Assembly: GCA_950097015.1 (NCBI GenBank)
Contig: CATNEN010000001.1
Coordinates: 22,621,501-22,685,500 of the forward strand
DNA: 64,000 nt
DNA from: Macrostomum hystrix
Lineage: Eukaryota; Platyhelminthes; Macrostomidae
Direction of reading: 5' to 3'
Shown here piece after piece: positions 10,618 to 20,996 of the stretch. The translations under genes and the position numbers were made by a program. The first letter of the stretch is position 1. Each line of letters starts with the position of its first letter. The notes below the pieces were generated by a model. The model ran no database searches, had not been told where the DNA came from, and saw only the letters and a program-made list of their open reading frames with translations.

Positions 10618-11935
10618 GTAGGTAGTTAGCGTAGTTAGCGTACTTAGCGTAGTTAGTGAGTTTGCCAGGGTCAGAGAGTGCTGTCCTGTTTACCTGCCGG
10701 CATTTCTTAGTGTCCAGAATCCATTGTACCACGCCACCTAGCCTTCTAATCTCAGAAGTGCACCGCCATACGATCAGGCCACTCCTTAGCCACCGGCATC
10801 TCAGCCTCTATTATCCTCACTTCATAGTTGTTGCCCGTCGCAGTGCAAGAAGGTATTTAACCCTACGTGAAGACCCTGTTCTATTGTCACTCACGCTGAT
10901 AACGAGTGAGCCTGTCTATATACGAGTACATATATTCTCTACGTCGCCAATAGTAATACTCGTCCTTGCCTATTACTACCGTCATTGTCTAAGTGCTACC
11001 GCTACACAAATCTTCGCCGTGTTTTGTCGTTATTTATTTCGCCTGGGTCCACACCACTATCGTCACAGTAGGAAGCCAATATATGATCCCACTGGGGATT
11101 CGTTTGCCATCAGCAATGCTCGAGAACTCCTTAGCTCCTTAGAACTACTAGATCAATTAAACTAGTTCGATTAATTCAGTCGTTTACATGAGTAGGTGAG
11201 CAATACAAAACCAGAGTATCGTTGGGCCTACAGTAATTGAGGAAAAATATTTACACTGAGAATAAATAGAAGAATATTGATTTTTGAGTCTGAAAGAACT
11301 GAGTATGAATGTATAAAATACTTAAGTACACTCCTAAAATAGATGCAAAGCTAGATTATATATAAAGATTAAGATTAGATTACGGATTGGTACTTCGGAA
11401 TTTGAAAAACTAATTACACTTCTTTTTTTCATAACATATCGCATCCTCCTAAACTCCTGCAAAAGTTCACAAGGAAAAGAATTCACTCCTGAATCCTGTT
11501 GATGAAATGGATATTGAGACATAAAATCGTGAACGGATCAAAACTGTTCACTAGGTGACTCCAAGACTGGGTTCAGTTCCACCTTAGCTTTGAATTAGAA
11601 CCAATAATTTGATACAGTAGGAAATCAACTCAGTGAGTTGAAGCTCAGCTTGTCGGTATTATTACTTTAATTTTCTGCTCTCAAAGGAGGACCGCATTTA
11701 GTAGCTCAACTGTACACTGTCGGCGTCAGTCCTCTAATTTCGTATGTTTTGTGTCCCTACAACTATAAGCTGCAGGGGCTGCGCAGAGCAGACAGCTGAG
11801 CAAAGGGCAATCAGCCCCCCCATTGCAGTTCAGTATCGATTCGCTCCCAAATGCAATCGAATAAATACGAATAAATAAAACTTGCCACTTCAGGATCAAA
11901 GGGATTAGTCACATTGTTAAAACCCTGTCAGCAGA
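10618..11935. other. Intergenic region with short AGTTAGCGT repeats
   Basis: Four to five AGTTAGCGT-like units lie at 10621-10660 immediately beside the LINE fragment. A 169-codon open frame (10656-11165, +) follows; it resembles no family and has low-complexity Tyr/His/Leu composition, so I do not call it a gene. The remainder up to the PLAC8 gene shows nothing recognisable. Confidence 0.5.
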
Positions 11936-12376
11936 ATGTCCACCGGCTACAGCAACCCAGTCGTGGTTGAGCAGCCCCAGCCAGGGGACTCAAGGCAACA
12001 CCAGAGGCAACTTTCCGAGCTGTCAAGCCGGACAGTTGTAATAAGGCGCGACTGGAACACTGGTCTATTCGATTGTGGCCTCGATATTTCCTCCTGCATC
12101 TGTGGCTCTATCTGTGGCCCCTGTTACCTGTGCTGCCACCTGTCCGAACGGATGGGGGAGCACTGCTGCACCCCTGTTTGCCTGGGGATCATTTGCCTAG
12201 CTGCCACCGTGGCCTATGCTACCAAACTGCGCACTCGGTACAGCATCCGTGGCTCCGTGATTCGAGACTGCTGCCGGGGCCTCTGGTGCGGACCTTGCGT
12301 GATCTGTCAGCTCAAGCGTGAGCTGGACTACCTGGAGCAACAGTTGGGCGGGTCAGCCTTTCCTGAACCTGAGTAG
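11936..12376 (+). CDS. PLAC8-family cysteine-rich protein
   Basis: A single-exon gene of 146 residues. After a polar N-terminus (about 1-40), it has the PLAC8 domain: W-NTGLFDCGLDISSCICG, GPCYLCCHLSERMGEHCC, a hydrophobic stretch around GIICLAATVAYATKL, and the diagnostic LRTRYSIRGSVIRDCC...CGPCVICQLKRELD. The cysteine spacing follows the family, which includes PLAC8/cornifelin and plant PCR/FW2.2 proteins; these are membrane-associated and have been linked to metal transport, cell size and differentiation. Length is usual for the family. The ATG at 11936 is the first in frame and follows AGCAGA; no upstream exon is needed. Which PLAC8 member it is cannot be told. Confidence 0.93.
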   Translation: MSTGYSNPVVVEQPQPGDSRQHQRQLSELSSRTVVIRRDWNTGLFDCGLDISSCICGSICGPCYLCCHLSERMGEHCCTPVCLGIICLAATVAYATKLRTRYSIRGSVIRDCCRGLWCGPCVICQLKRELDYLEQQLGGSAFPEPE

Positions 12377-13104
12377 ATTGATGCGAGTGTTTAGGCTGGA
12401 AATGCAACTCAATTCATTTTAGTCTTGTTGGACCAGCACCAAAGCACACGGCGGGCGTAGACTACTACAATGTGTACATAACGCTTAACAGGTGCCTGTC
12501 CATGCATATGCTGCTTAGGTGTGCTCAAAGGTGTGCTCAAAAGTGTGCTCATAGGCGCAGGGGAAAATGCAAAAAATATTTTCTTCTTTCTCGACTTTAA
12601 ATAGGTCTCACGAAAAGAACAGAAAATGGATTCGACTAATCTATTTATATTATTATGAAATACTAATATACTTGCATTATTATTACTATTTTTCGTCGAA
12701 ATATGACCTTGAGGTCCATTATCTTTGCGCACGTTTGCATTGGGTGTCGCTTCATCATCGCTTCAACTCTGCAGACACAACTTGATCTTGAGGAATCCTG
12801 AGTACACCGCTCCAATCCCGAATATTCGACAATTCTGAAGGACAAGACTCAACGATGACGATACGCTGCCATTTCATGACAATGTTTATTTACGAAATTC
12901 ACAATTCACGACAATTTATTCACGATAATACCCACTCTACACCCTCGTCTCGAACCCCATTAAGGCATTGTTGCAACAAACTCTATTTACAATGTCAAAA
13001 CAAGTTGGACGATGGCATGCCTGACTGAGGTTTCTATATTGTTGCCCAAAAAACAGATTTCGATGTTAAATGTTTCATTCAAGCCCGCATCAATCCGAGG
13101 GCTG
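12377..13104. other. Intergenic spacer between PLAC8 and the 13-kb exon
   Basis: It contains the PLAC8 3' flank and AT-rich sequence. GTGTGCTCAAAG/GTGTGCTCAAAA occurs as a short tandem repeat near 12520-12555. No gene seen. Confidence 0.55.
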
Positions 13105-13851
13105 TCAATCATCGGCACTGACCGCCGAGGCTGGAAACTCCAAGCCCGTCAGTGACCGGCCCATAGCATCGGCTGCCGCTGCCGAAGCCACCGCTGCAGC
13201 TGACAGCTCCTCCTTGCCTGCCGTCGGCATCAGACTGCGTAGCCGATGTTGCAGCACAGCGAGTCGCAGATCGAAGCCGCGACCGCCGCCGCCGCCGGCA
13301 GCGCCACCGCCCGCTCCACCGGGTCCAGTGCCAAGAGTTGAGGCCGCGCGGTCTTCAAGAGCGCTGCAGTGGCTGCAGAGCTGCCTGTCCAGCACCTCGC
13401 AGGCTGCCAGAGCCATGTGGTCGCTCGAGCGATTCGTCAGCGGTCGGAGGCAGGTGGCGCCCAGGGCTGGAGGGTCGCTGTGTCGCTGAAGGACCACCGG
13501 ACCGTAGCTTCCCACCGGGACAGTCAGGGGAATCGGCTGGGCATCGGTTGACGGTGAAGCCGAGCCGCTGGCGGGCCTCTGTTTCTGCTCCGATCGGCGA
13601 GTGAGGCGGTCGATGGTTCGCTCTCGCTCCAGTCGAAGCGAGTCGACGCGGGCGAGCTCAGCGGAGAGCATTAGGTTGGCAACGGTTGCCATGGGGCAGT
13701 TGCGCTCTTTTGCGAAGACTGCTCCACAGCTGCTCGGGTTATGTAGACTGACTGTACTCAGTGCAAGCTGGGGCAGTGTTGCCATGCTCAGGAGTTGTGC
13801 GCAGTCTAAAGTGTACATCGATAAGAGCTTCATGCAGTGCGGGCATCTGCC
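13105..13851 (-). CDS. Uncharacterised Ala/Gly-rich protein, 3' exon
   Basis: A GC-rich open frame of 248 codons on the minus strand ends in a stop at 13105. A good acceptor (TTTCTGCGCACACAG) precedes 13851 in phase 0; the frame is also open to a Met at 13914, so the start is uncertain. Visible features are a CPHC pair near the beginning (a possible half of a zinc site), a charged helix RLERERTIDRLTRRSEQ about 80 residues in, a C-x2-C (CSHC), and a Gly-rich run GTGPGGAGGGAAGGGGG followed by RLAVLQHRLRSLMP and an Ala-rich tail. Codon composition is like that of the real genes here. I do not recognise the family and found no matching upstream exon. Confidence 0.5.
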   Translation of the reverse strand, partial: GRCPHCMKLLSMYTLDCAQLLSMATLPQLALSTVSLHNPSSCGAVFAKERNCPMATVANLMLSAELARVDSLRLERERTIDRLTRRSEQKQRPASGSASPSTDAQPIPLTVPVGSYGPVVLQRHSDPPALGATCLRPLTNRSSDHMALAACEVLDRQLCSHCSALEDRAASTLGTGPGGAGGGAAGGGGGRGFDLRLAVLQHRLRSLMPTAGKEELSAAAVASAAAADAMGRSLTGLEFPASAVSADD

Positions 13852-14477
13852 CTGTGTGCGCAGAAACAAAATGAAAGAACAGATCTGGAGACCCGAGAGA
13901 GAAAAAGCATTCAAGCCTTGCCGGCTGACTCAAACGAGAGCGCGGGAAGGAACACAATTGTGGTCTTGCTAAGGAACACTAATAAATTATTTATTTAATT
14001 GAACTGCTTTTCTATTCTCCGACGGACACAAACCAGTGAGGTGACATCAATTTTCGAGGAAATGAAAAACCAGACTTGTTAAAAATCACAAAACTGTGCT
14101 TGAAATGCGAACTCAATGCAGTTTGCAGTGCAGGCTCAGGACTAGGCACTGCTCATAGCGGAAATTAACTTTTCCCCAGCTCAAGCTCGGATGTCAGCAT
14201 TTCGAGTCCAGGGCGTGAATTTCTCTTCCCACGCGGTCATTTCCAATCGGAGTAGGGATCAGAATCGAACCAGCCAATAGTGCTTCTGCCTGGACCTACT
14301 GAGCAGAGGTGAGAAGAAGCGAGACGGAGAAGGGATAGGAAGGGGTCGATGAGGCTCGTCTGTCAGGATATTCTGTGACTGTCCCCGAATCCGAAGCCCG
14401 CCTTCAGCCTGGACTTGCAGCCGCAGTTTGTGATTAAAATAATTGTTTGATTTTATCTGGCAAAGTGAGAGTTGACG

Positions 14478-17400
14478 ATGACGCACTCGCTTTCAGGACA
14501 GGAGAAGCGCGTCATCACCGACGGCTGGGCTGCAATGTCCGCTGACCGGCGAGCACTGGGCATAGCGATCTTCATCAGGTAAGCCTCACAACAGATTCGA
14601 GCCTATTCTATCATCTACCATCTCCTTATGTTTACTTAATTCCATCCTACTTCCTACTATATGTAACCACTCTGAACTTATATTAAATGTAAGGATGCAT
14701 AATTATTGCCTGATATCTACTCACTCCCATCCCTACTTCTCTCTCCCATCCCTACTTCTCACTGGCATCCCTACCTCTATCTCCCATCCCTACTTCTCTC
14801 TCCCATCCCTACTTCTCACTGGCATCCCTACTTCTCTCTCCCATCCCTACTTCTCACTGGCATCCCTACTTCTCTCTCCCATCCCTACTTCTCTCTCCCA
14901 TCCCTACTTCTCACTAGCATCCCTACTTCTCTCTCCCATCCCTACTTCTCTCTCTCTCCGGTGCCTACTTCCCTCTCTCTCCGGTGCCTACTTCTCTCTC
15001 TCTCCGGTGCCTACTTCTCTCTCTCTCCGGTGCCTACTTCTCTCTCTCCGGTGCCTACTTCCCTCTCTCATCCTTACTTCCCTCTCACATCCCTACATTC
15101 CTCTCCCATCCCTACTTTCCTCTCCCATCCCTACTTTCCTCTCCCATCCCTACTTTCCTCTCCCGTCCCTACATTCCTCTCCCATCCCTACTTTCCTCTC
15201 CCATCCCTACTTTCCTCTCCCATCCCTACATTCCTCTCCCATCCCTACTTTCCTCTCCCATCCCTACATTCCTCTCCCATCCCTACTTCCCTCTCTCTCC
15301 GGTGCCTACTTCTCTCTCTCCGGTGCCTACTTCTCTCTCTCCGGTGCCTACTTCCCTCTCTCATCCTTACTTCCCTCTCCCATCCCTACATTCCTCTCCA
15401 ATCCCTACTTTCCTCTCCCATCCCTACTTCCCTCTCTCGTCCCTCCCATCCCTTACCGCAATCACACGAGTTTCTCTTTTCAATGCAGCAATGGAAAAGC
15501 CACATAACTGTAATTAATATAGGCGATGGGGATATTTGGACATTTCTAACGCAAAGATGACTGTCAGCTGCACTTCTGGCTCATGACCCTCTCTAAACTT
15601 TCAAGAAAGCTGCTTAAAATTTGCTCTTGTTCTGTCCTTAGTTTCTTGATCCTGCTATTGAATTCCTTTCCCTGCAGGGAGTACGTTTCGGCATTGCACT
15701 CCCCTTATTTGCGTTTTCCTTCCGCTCAGCAAAGTGAAGCTACTGTATCATTACAACTGTATCTTATATTTATTGAATAAAACTGATTTGTCATTCCTTA
15801 GATTAACAATTTGGGACTACGAATCTTTTTCGAAAGCCCAGCTGAGCTGAAAAAATCGTTTGGGGGTTGACAGGTAAGTAAGTAGGCCGGTAGGTAGTGA
15901 GGGAGGAGACAGAGCATGAAAAAGAAGCAGAAGAGATTAGGCAAGAAAGTAGAGTGGGAGAAATGGGAGAGGGAGAATGGGGAGAGGGATAAATGGGAGA
16001 GGGAGAAATGGGAGAGCCAGAAAGGGGAGAGGGATAAATGGGAGAGGGAGAAATGGGAGAGGGAGAAATGGGAGAGGGAGAATGGGGAGAGGGATAAATG
16101 GGAGAGGGAGAAATGGGAGAGCCAGAAAGGGGAGAGGGATAAATGGGAGAGGGAGAATGGGAGAGGGAGAAATGGGAGAGGGAGAATGGGGAGAGGGATA
16201 AATGGGAGAGGGAGAAATGGGAGAGCCAGAAAGGGGAGAGGGATAAATGGGAGAGGGAGAAATGGGAGAGGGAGAATGGGAGAGGGAGAATGGGGAGAGG
16301 GATAAATGGGAGAGGGAGAAATGGGAGAGCCAGAAAGGGGAGAGGGATAAATGGGAGCGGGAGAAAGAGGAGAGGGCAAAGGGGAGAGGGAGAAGGGAGT
16401 AATGAGGGTGAGGATCGTACTGAAGAGTTCCCACAGCCAGCCGATGCCGACCCCGCCACCAGGCTGTTTGAGATGTACCCGGAGGTGCAGTCGATGTTCG
16501 GCCAGTTCCGTGGCAAGCCGCTCTGTCAGTTGGCCAGCTCGCCGACTTTGAAGGCGCACGGCCTCAGGGTAGTGAACACGCTGGACGCGGTGATTGGCGA
16601 CCTGGACGACGGCGAGACTTCGGCGGAATCGCTGAGACTCATCGGCGAGTCGCATCGCAGGAGGGGCGTCGGATTGGCGCACTTCGAGGTACAAAAAAGG
16701 AAAAGGGAATTTAATGCAATTTTTTTAATGGGGAAGGATGGGGCACCATTAATTGGCGACTCGAGTCGATCCGAAGCCAGTGAGCAGGCCATGCTCAGGG
16801 ACCACTAGCAGTTGAAGGGTGGGAAACTACGTTTCTTGGAAAAAAAAGTTGGTGAGGCTGGTTTTTCGCCGAAAATTACACTGCGCAGACAATAAATTTT
16901 CTCTTTTTTTCACATTTCCCGCCCGAATGCTAACAGCATTGGGTGGTGGCTGGTTGGTTGACAGACTAGGCGAGGGTGTACTGGTTGAGCTGCGCCTAAT
17001 ATTTAGGCTTGATTTGTGAAATTGGAGAAATTCGCGTCAGGATGTTTATAGTGGCCTAGTTCCACCTGTTGTATCCCTTGAAGGTCCAGCAGTCCGTCTA
17101 TAAAGGTGAAGGTTGGTGACCACCGAAGACGGAGATGACGCAGGCACAAGGCCGCATTGAGGCGCAGTGCTAATTCGTGTATTATAGGGTGTATGGAATA
17201 CACTAGCGCTTATAGGAAAAATCTGACCTTCGGCCAGAACCATTGAATATCTCGACGGTCTGAAGAGCTGGCGACTTGATTCTTGTTTCAGAAGGTGCGC
17301 CTACAGTAGTCGCGGATTCGAACTAAGGGACCTTAGTGATAAAGTTGGACGCGCTACCACCGACAAGATAAGAAGCAGAAAGTACCTAGGCGTGGGGCAG

Positions 17401-17922
17401 TTATTAAAGAATAATTGAGACTGAAACGGATTAGTTCCGCAAGCAGCCAGACGTCCGTGCAGAATTTAATTAGCCAGCTGTCGTAGCGAGTCAAGGTGAA
17501 ATGGCTTGTTAGGCGCAGGAATATGTAGTTAAATACTGTCGGGTGAATTGGCCTTTAGTTCACTATCGCTCCCTCATGTTATCCGCCTCGACTGCATTTA
17601 GAGCGACCCCGAGGGAGAAATGTTAAAGCGCCCGGGATTTAAGCTGTTGGATTAGGGCAGCTAATTATAATTCTGGCAAGCCCGGACTTCATTGGATTTG
17701 AAATATCTATTTATAGCGCAACGCGCGCAGCGTCTACTGTGAGTAGAAACGATGAAAACCCCGACCCCGCAGGCGTTGAATAACGTGCTGATGTCGCTGC
17801 TGGAGGATCGCCTCGGACGCCGGCAGGGATTCGCCAACCAGAAGGAGGTCTGGGTGAAATTCCTCAGCGGCATTCTGCCACTGATTGGCGAGGGACTGCA
17901 GAGGGCGCTCTACCTCGCTTGA
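14478..17922 (+). CDS. Globin (neuroglobin-like), three exons
   Basis: Exons 14478-14578, 16463-16688 and 17773-17922 join in phase to 158 residues. Exon 1 encodes the A/B helices (VITDGWAAMSADRRALGIAI; Trp17 at A12). Exon 2 has LFEMYPEVQSMFGQFRG with the CD1 Phe46, LKAHG with distal His66 (E7) and LIGESHRRRGV with proximal His98 (F8). Exon 3 supplies helices G and H (VWVKFLSGILPLIGEGLQ). All haem-contact invariants are present, so it should bind haem and O2. The two introns are in phase 2 after helix B and phase 0 before helix G, the ancestral B12.2 and G7.0 positions. It is most like neuroglobin/single-domain invertebrate globins, but subfamily is unproven. Intron 1 (1.9 kb) is filled by two minisatellites; intron 2 holds a SINE and half a foldback element. 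Confidence 0.92.
14716..15456 (+). repeat. Pyrimidine-rich minisatellite in globin intron 1
   Basis: About 40 imperfect units of 16-20 bp of the form CTCTCCCATCCCTACTTC, with variants TCTCACTGGCATCCCTAC and CTCTCCGGTGCCTACTTC grouped in blocks. The strand is nearly pure pyrimidine with interspersed A/G. The long open frames across it (Ser/Pro/Leu/Tyr-rich, all three frames open) are a by-product of the repeat. Confidence 0.95.
15950..16400 (+). repeat. Purine-rich minisatellite in globin intron 1
   Basis: Units such as GGGAGAGGGAGAAAT, GGGGAGAGGGATAAAT and GGGAGAGCCAGAAA alternate in blocks of about 60-110 bp that recur four times (GAGCCAGAAAGGGG near 16014, 16120, 16224 and 16327). The strand is almost entirely purine. 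Its complement (CTCTCCCATTTCTCCC) is similar to the pyrimidine array 500 bp upstream in the same intron. Confidence 0.95.
16797..16900 (+). mobile_element. Foldback-element terminal segment (solo)
   Basis: CAGGGACCACTAG followed by GTTTCTTGGAAAA and TTTTTCGCCGAAAA matches, with indels, both arms of the foldback element at 51415-51595. Only one arm is present. It lies in globin intron 2. Confidence 0.55.
17222..17368 (-). mobile_element. SINE-B copy with tRNA-like head
   Basis: On the minus strand a tRNA-like head (about 17368-17310) reads GGTGGTAGCGCGTCCAAC ... CTTAGTTCGAATCCGCGAC: an A-box-like start and a perfect B box (GTTCGAATCC). It is followed by a body, GGCGCACCTTCTGAAACAAG ... GACCGTCGAGATATTCAATG ... 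CCGAAGGTC, which recurs on the plus strand at 49741-49819. A shared body outside the tRNA part indicates a SINE, not a lone tRNA pseudogene. It lies in globin intron 2, in reverse orientation. Confidence 0.7.
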
Positions 17923-18393
17923 GCACAGGTTTAGACTTAACTCGCTGTCATTGTGCATATTCAACTCCAAAGCGACTAGTCGGGAGTTCGAATCCCAGTT
18001 AATAGTAAATACTTTTTCCTTAAGCAATACTGAAATTCTCTATTGCTAGCTGGGTAGTTCGCTAGTTACAGCTAGCTGGTTACTGTCCATCCATCGCAAA
18101 TAGAAAAATTCAATGATACCCGATAACGCATGCTATAGCAAATAAAATGCATTAAAAACTGCTTATATGGAAGCAGGCGCAATCCTTTTTTATTTTCGGT
18201 GTCTTCGTATTGAAATGCATTTTTTATCCGATCTGTAGGCTTGTGAATTTGTGACCAGCCAACGGTGTTCATTCAAAGGATTGGCTAATAAAACACGAAT
18301 CCGATATGTAGCGAAAAGTGCAAGTCCTTAGGTGAAATCGAACCCTGAAAAAACGGTGCTAGAGCAGGGGCTGATGCGGCACTAGGAGGCTGA
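17923..18393. other. Convergent intergenic spacer (globin / QRSL1)
   Basis: The spacer separates the 3' ends of the globin (+) and QRSL1 (-). A B-box-like GAGTTCGAATCCCAGTT is at 17981-17997 and another, on the minus strand, at 18318-18335; both could be remnants of tRNA-derived elements. No gene seen. Confidence 0.5.
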
Positions 18394-20996
18394 CTAGTCC
18401 AGCAGGCGCAGCAGTGAGCAGTCGGCTGTCTCAGCCAGCAGTGGAAAGTCTGCCCAGGACTCCAAGCTGGCAGCCAGGCCGGCCAGTCTGGACTCGGACA
18501 TTGGCGGGCCGATGAGCTGCACAGCCAGGGGCAGCCGGGAGCCAGGCTCCAGGCCAACTGGCAGCACCAGAGCCGGCAGGCCAGCCAGGTTCACACTCTG
18601 GGTGCACAGGTCCATTGTGGATGTGCGATACCGGTTGTCGGCCTTCACAAACTCGCTGTAAACTGGCGCGGCCGTGACGGAGGCCGGGCAGATCAGGACG
18701 TCAACAGACTGGAAGGCCCGGTCGAAGTCCTCCTTGATGAGGCGCCAGACTTTCCTGGCCTGCTCATAGTACTCGCGATAGTTTCTGCGCAGTAGGAAGA
18801 AATTGCCGGCCAACACGCGACTGCGAATGACAGAATTAAATCCGGCTAACCGGCTGGCTGTGTACAGGGACTCCACCGAGTTCTCGGAGCCGCCCGAGGC
18901 GCGCAGGCCGAACTCGATGCCATCGTAGCGGGCCATGTTAGAGGCCACCTCAGCGCAGCACAGCACCGAGTAGGCTTTGATGGACAGCGGAGTGTGCGGC
19001 AGCGAGACGGGGTGGCAGACGAGGCCGAGGTCCGACTCCAGGTGCTGCACGGCGCTGCTCCAGGTGTCAAGGATCGATGCAGACATGCCAGGAGTGCTGA
19101 ACTCCTTGGGGATGGGAGATGGACCACCTGGGAAATATCTATCTGGGAAATCTCACCTCTTCTCTCTAAAAAACTACTACGGAAATCTCACCTTTCTTAT
19201 CAAATCTACAATGGAAATCTCACCTGTCCAATCAAATCTACTGTGGGAATCCCACCTTTCTTATCAAATCTACAATGGAAATCTCACCTGTCCAATCAAA
19301 TCTACTGTGGGAATCTCACCTTTCTTATCAAATCTTCAATGGAAATCTGAACTTTCTTATCAAATCTTCAATGGAAATCTCACCTGTCCAATCAAATCTA
19401 CTGTGGGAATCTCACCTTTCTTATCAAATCTTCAATGGAAATCTGAACTTTCTTATCAAATCTTCAATGGAAATCTCACCTGTCCAATCAAATCTACTGT
19501 GGGAATCTCACCTTTCTTATCAAATCTTCAATGGAAATCTGAACTTTCTTATCAAATCTTCAATGGAAATCTGAACTTCTGAACTTTCTTATCAAATCTT
19601 CAATGGAAATCTCACCTTTCTTATCCAATCTACTATGGAAATCTCACCTTTCCTATCAAATCTACCATAGACATCAAACTAAACCTAATGATCAACTCTA
19701 GTTTTGAGAAACTCACCTTGGGCACGCCAATCCGCAGTCCCTCAGCAGGCGCACAGCTGACAAGGTCAAGCTTAGAGGTGGCGCAGGTGGAGTCCTGACT
19801 GTCGGGGCCCTGGATGGCATTCAGCAGCAGGCAGGCGTCGCTGACGGTGTTGGCCATGACAGACACGCAATCAAGGGAGTTCACCAGAGGCACGAGGCCG
19901 TGCCGCGACACCCGGCCGTAGGTTGGCTTCAAGCCGACGATGCCACAGAAGGCGGCGGGTATTCTGGCCGAGCCACCGGTGTCGGAGGCCAGAGCACCGA
20001 CGGCTAGGCCGGAGGCGACGGCCGCGGCGCTGCCACCGCTGCTGCCGCCAGCGATGCGAAAATTTTCGTCGCTAATATTGGAGACAGGCTCAGACTGCGG
20101 ATTGTAACAATGGCAGACATTACAGGTGACACACATGGGGAATCACAGGTGACACACATGGGGAATCACAGGTGACACACATGGGGAATCACAGGTGACA
20201 CACATGGGGAATCACAGGTGACACACATGGGGAATCACAGGTGACACACATGGGGAATCACAGGTGACACACATGGGGAATCACAGGTGACACACATGGG
20301 GAATCACAGGTGACACACATGGGGAATCACAGGTGACACACATGGGGAATCACAGGTGACACACATGGGGAATCACAGGTGACACACATGGGGAATCACA
20401 GGTGACACACATGGGGAATCACAGGTGACGCACACGGGGAATCACAGGTGACACAGGGAATCACAGGTGAGACTGAAAGAGCAACAGGTGACACACTGGG
20501 ATAATAACAGGTGTGCTGAAGCGTTGCTAACCGGTCGCCAAGGATTCCTGACCGGGCCGTTGAGCCCGTCGGTGCAGCCGGAGCCCATGCCGAATGGATC
20601 GAGGTTGGTTTTGCCCAGCAGCCAGGCGCCATCGTTCAGAAGTCGCTGTACGGCGGTGGCCGTGTACGAAGGCCGAAAATTTTCGGCCAATGTGGGCGAG
20701 CCGCAGGCGGCTGAGCCGGCTAAACCCGGAGTGTCAGCTGTGCAGAAATTATCCTTGACAGCGATCGGCAGGCCGAACAGAGGGGACCGGGTCTTGGCCA
20801 TAGACACTGGCGCATCGCTGGCTATGCTCGCGAAGGCGTTCAGCTTTGGGCCACAATTGTTGACCCGAAGAGCGGCGGAAATTGCCGCGGACCGAATGGT
20901 CTCTGGGGTCAGCGAGCGGCACTCGACTGCTCGAGCCAATCGATCGATAATTGATCTGCCAGCACCGCTGCTGCTGGGTAATGAAGCTGGCGACAT
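18394..20996 (-). CDS. QRSL1: Glutamyl-tRNA(Gln) amidotransferase subunit A (mitochondrial)
   Basis: Exons 20996-20532, 20094-19717 and 19104-18394 join in phase 0 to 517 residues (human QRSL1 528). The enzyme is the amidase subunit of the GatCAB complex, which converts Glu-tRNA(Gln) to Gln-tRNA(Gln) in mitochondria. The amidase-signature triad is visible: Lys81 in LPIAVKDN, the cis-Ser173 in [13 protein letters not shown] and the nucleophile Ser197 in [11 protein letters not shown], 24 residues later as in bacterial GatA. Other conserved blocks are [32 protein letters not shown] and [17 protein letters not shown]. The exon 1 donor (GACCG|GTTAGC) is weak and could be displaced a few codons; the other junctions are canonical. 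No strong N-terminal mitochondrial presequence is evident. Both introns are almost wholly minisatellite. Confidence 0.95.
19165..19670 (+). repeat. 32-bp minisatellite with 96-bp higher-order unit, QRSL1 intron 2
   Basis: Units of 32 bp (for example GGAAATCTGAACTTTCTTAT...) come in three subtypes: one with TCACCTGTCCAATC, one with TCACCTTTCTTATC and one with TGAACTTTCTTATC. The trimer of 96 bp is repeated about three times between 19273 and 19570. In the sense of the host gene the first two subtypes contain AGGTGAGAT, a good 5' splice-site consensus. Confidence 0.95.
20122..20475 (+). repeat. 23-bp minisatellite, QRSL1 intron 1
   Basis: About 14 near-identical copies of a 23-bp unit beginning CACAGGTGACACACATGGGG; only the last two units differ. 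Such homogeneity suggests recent expansion. It fills most of the 437-bp intron, starting 27 bp from the acceptor. Confidence 0.97.

Noticed and set aside
10656..11165. 169-codon open frame
   Set aside because: No recognisable domain, coding-like bias or splice evidence; probably chance.
14695..15560. Three overlapping Ser/Pro/Leu-rich frames of 177-284 codons
   Set aside because: They are repeat translations within globin intron 1 on the same strand as the globin.
15803..16808. Long frames on both strands around 16 kb
   Set aside because: They derive from the purine-rich array; the real coding part is only globin exon 2 (16463-16688).
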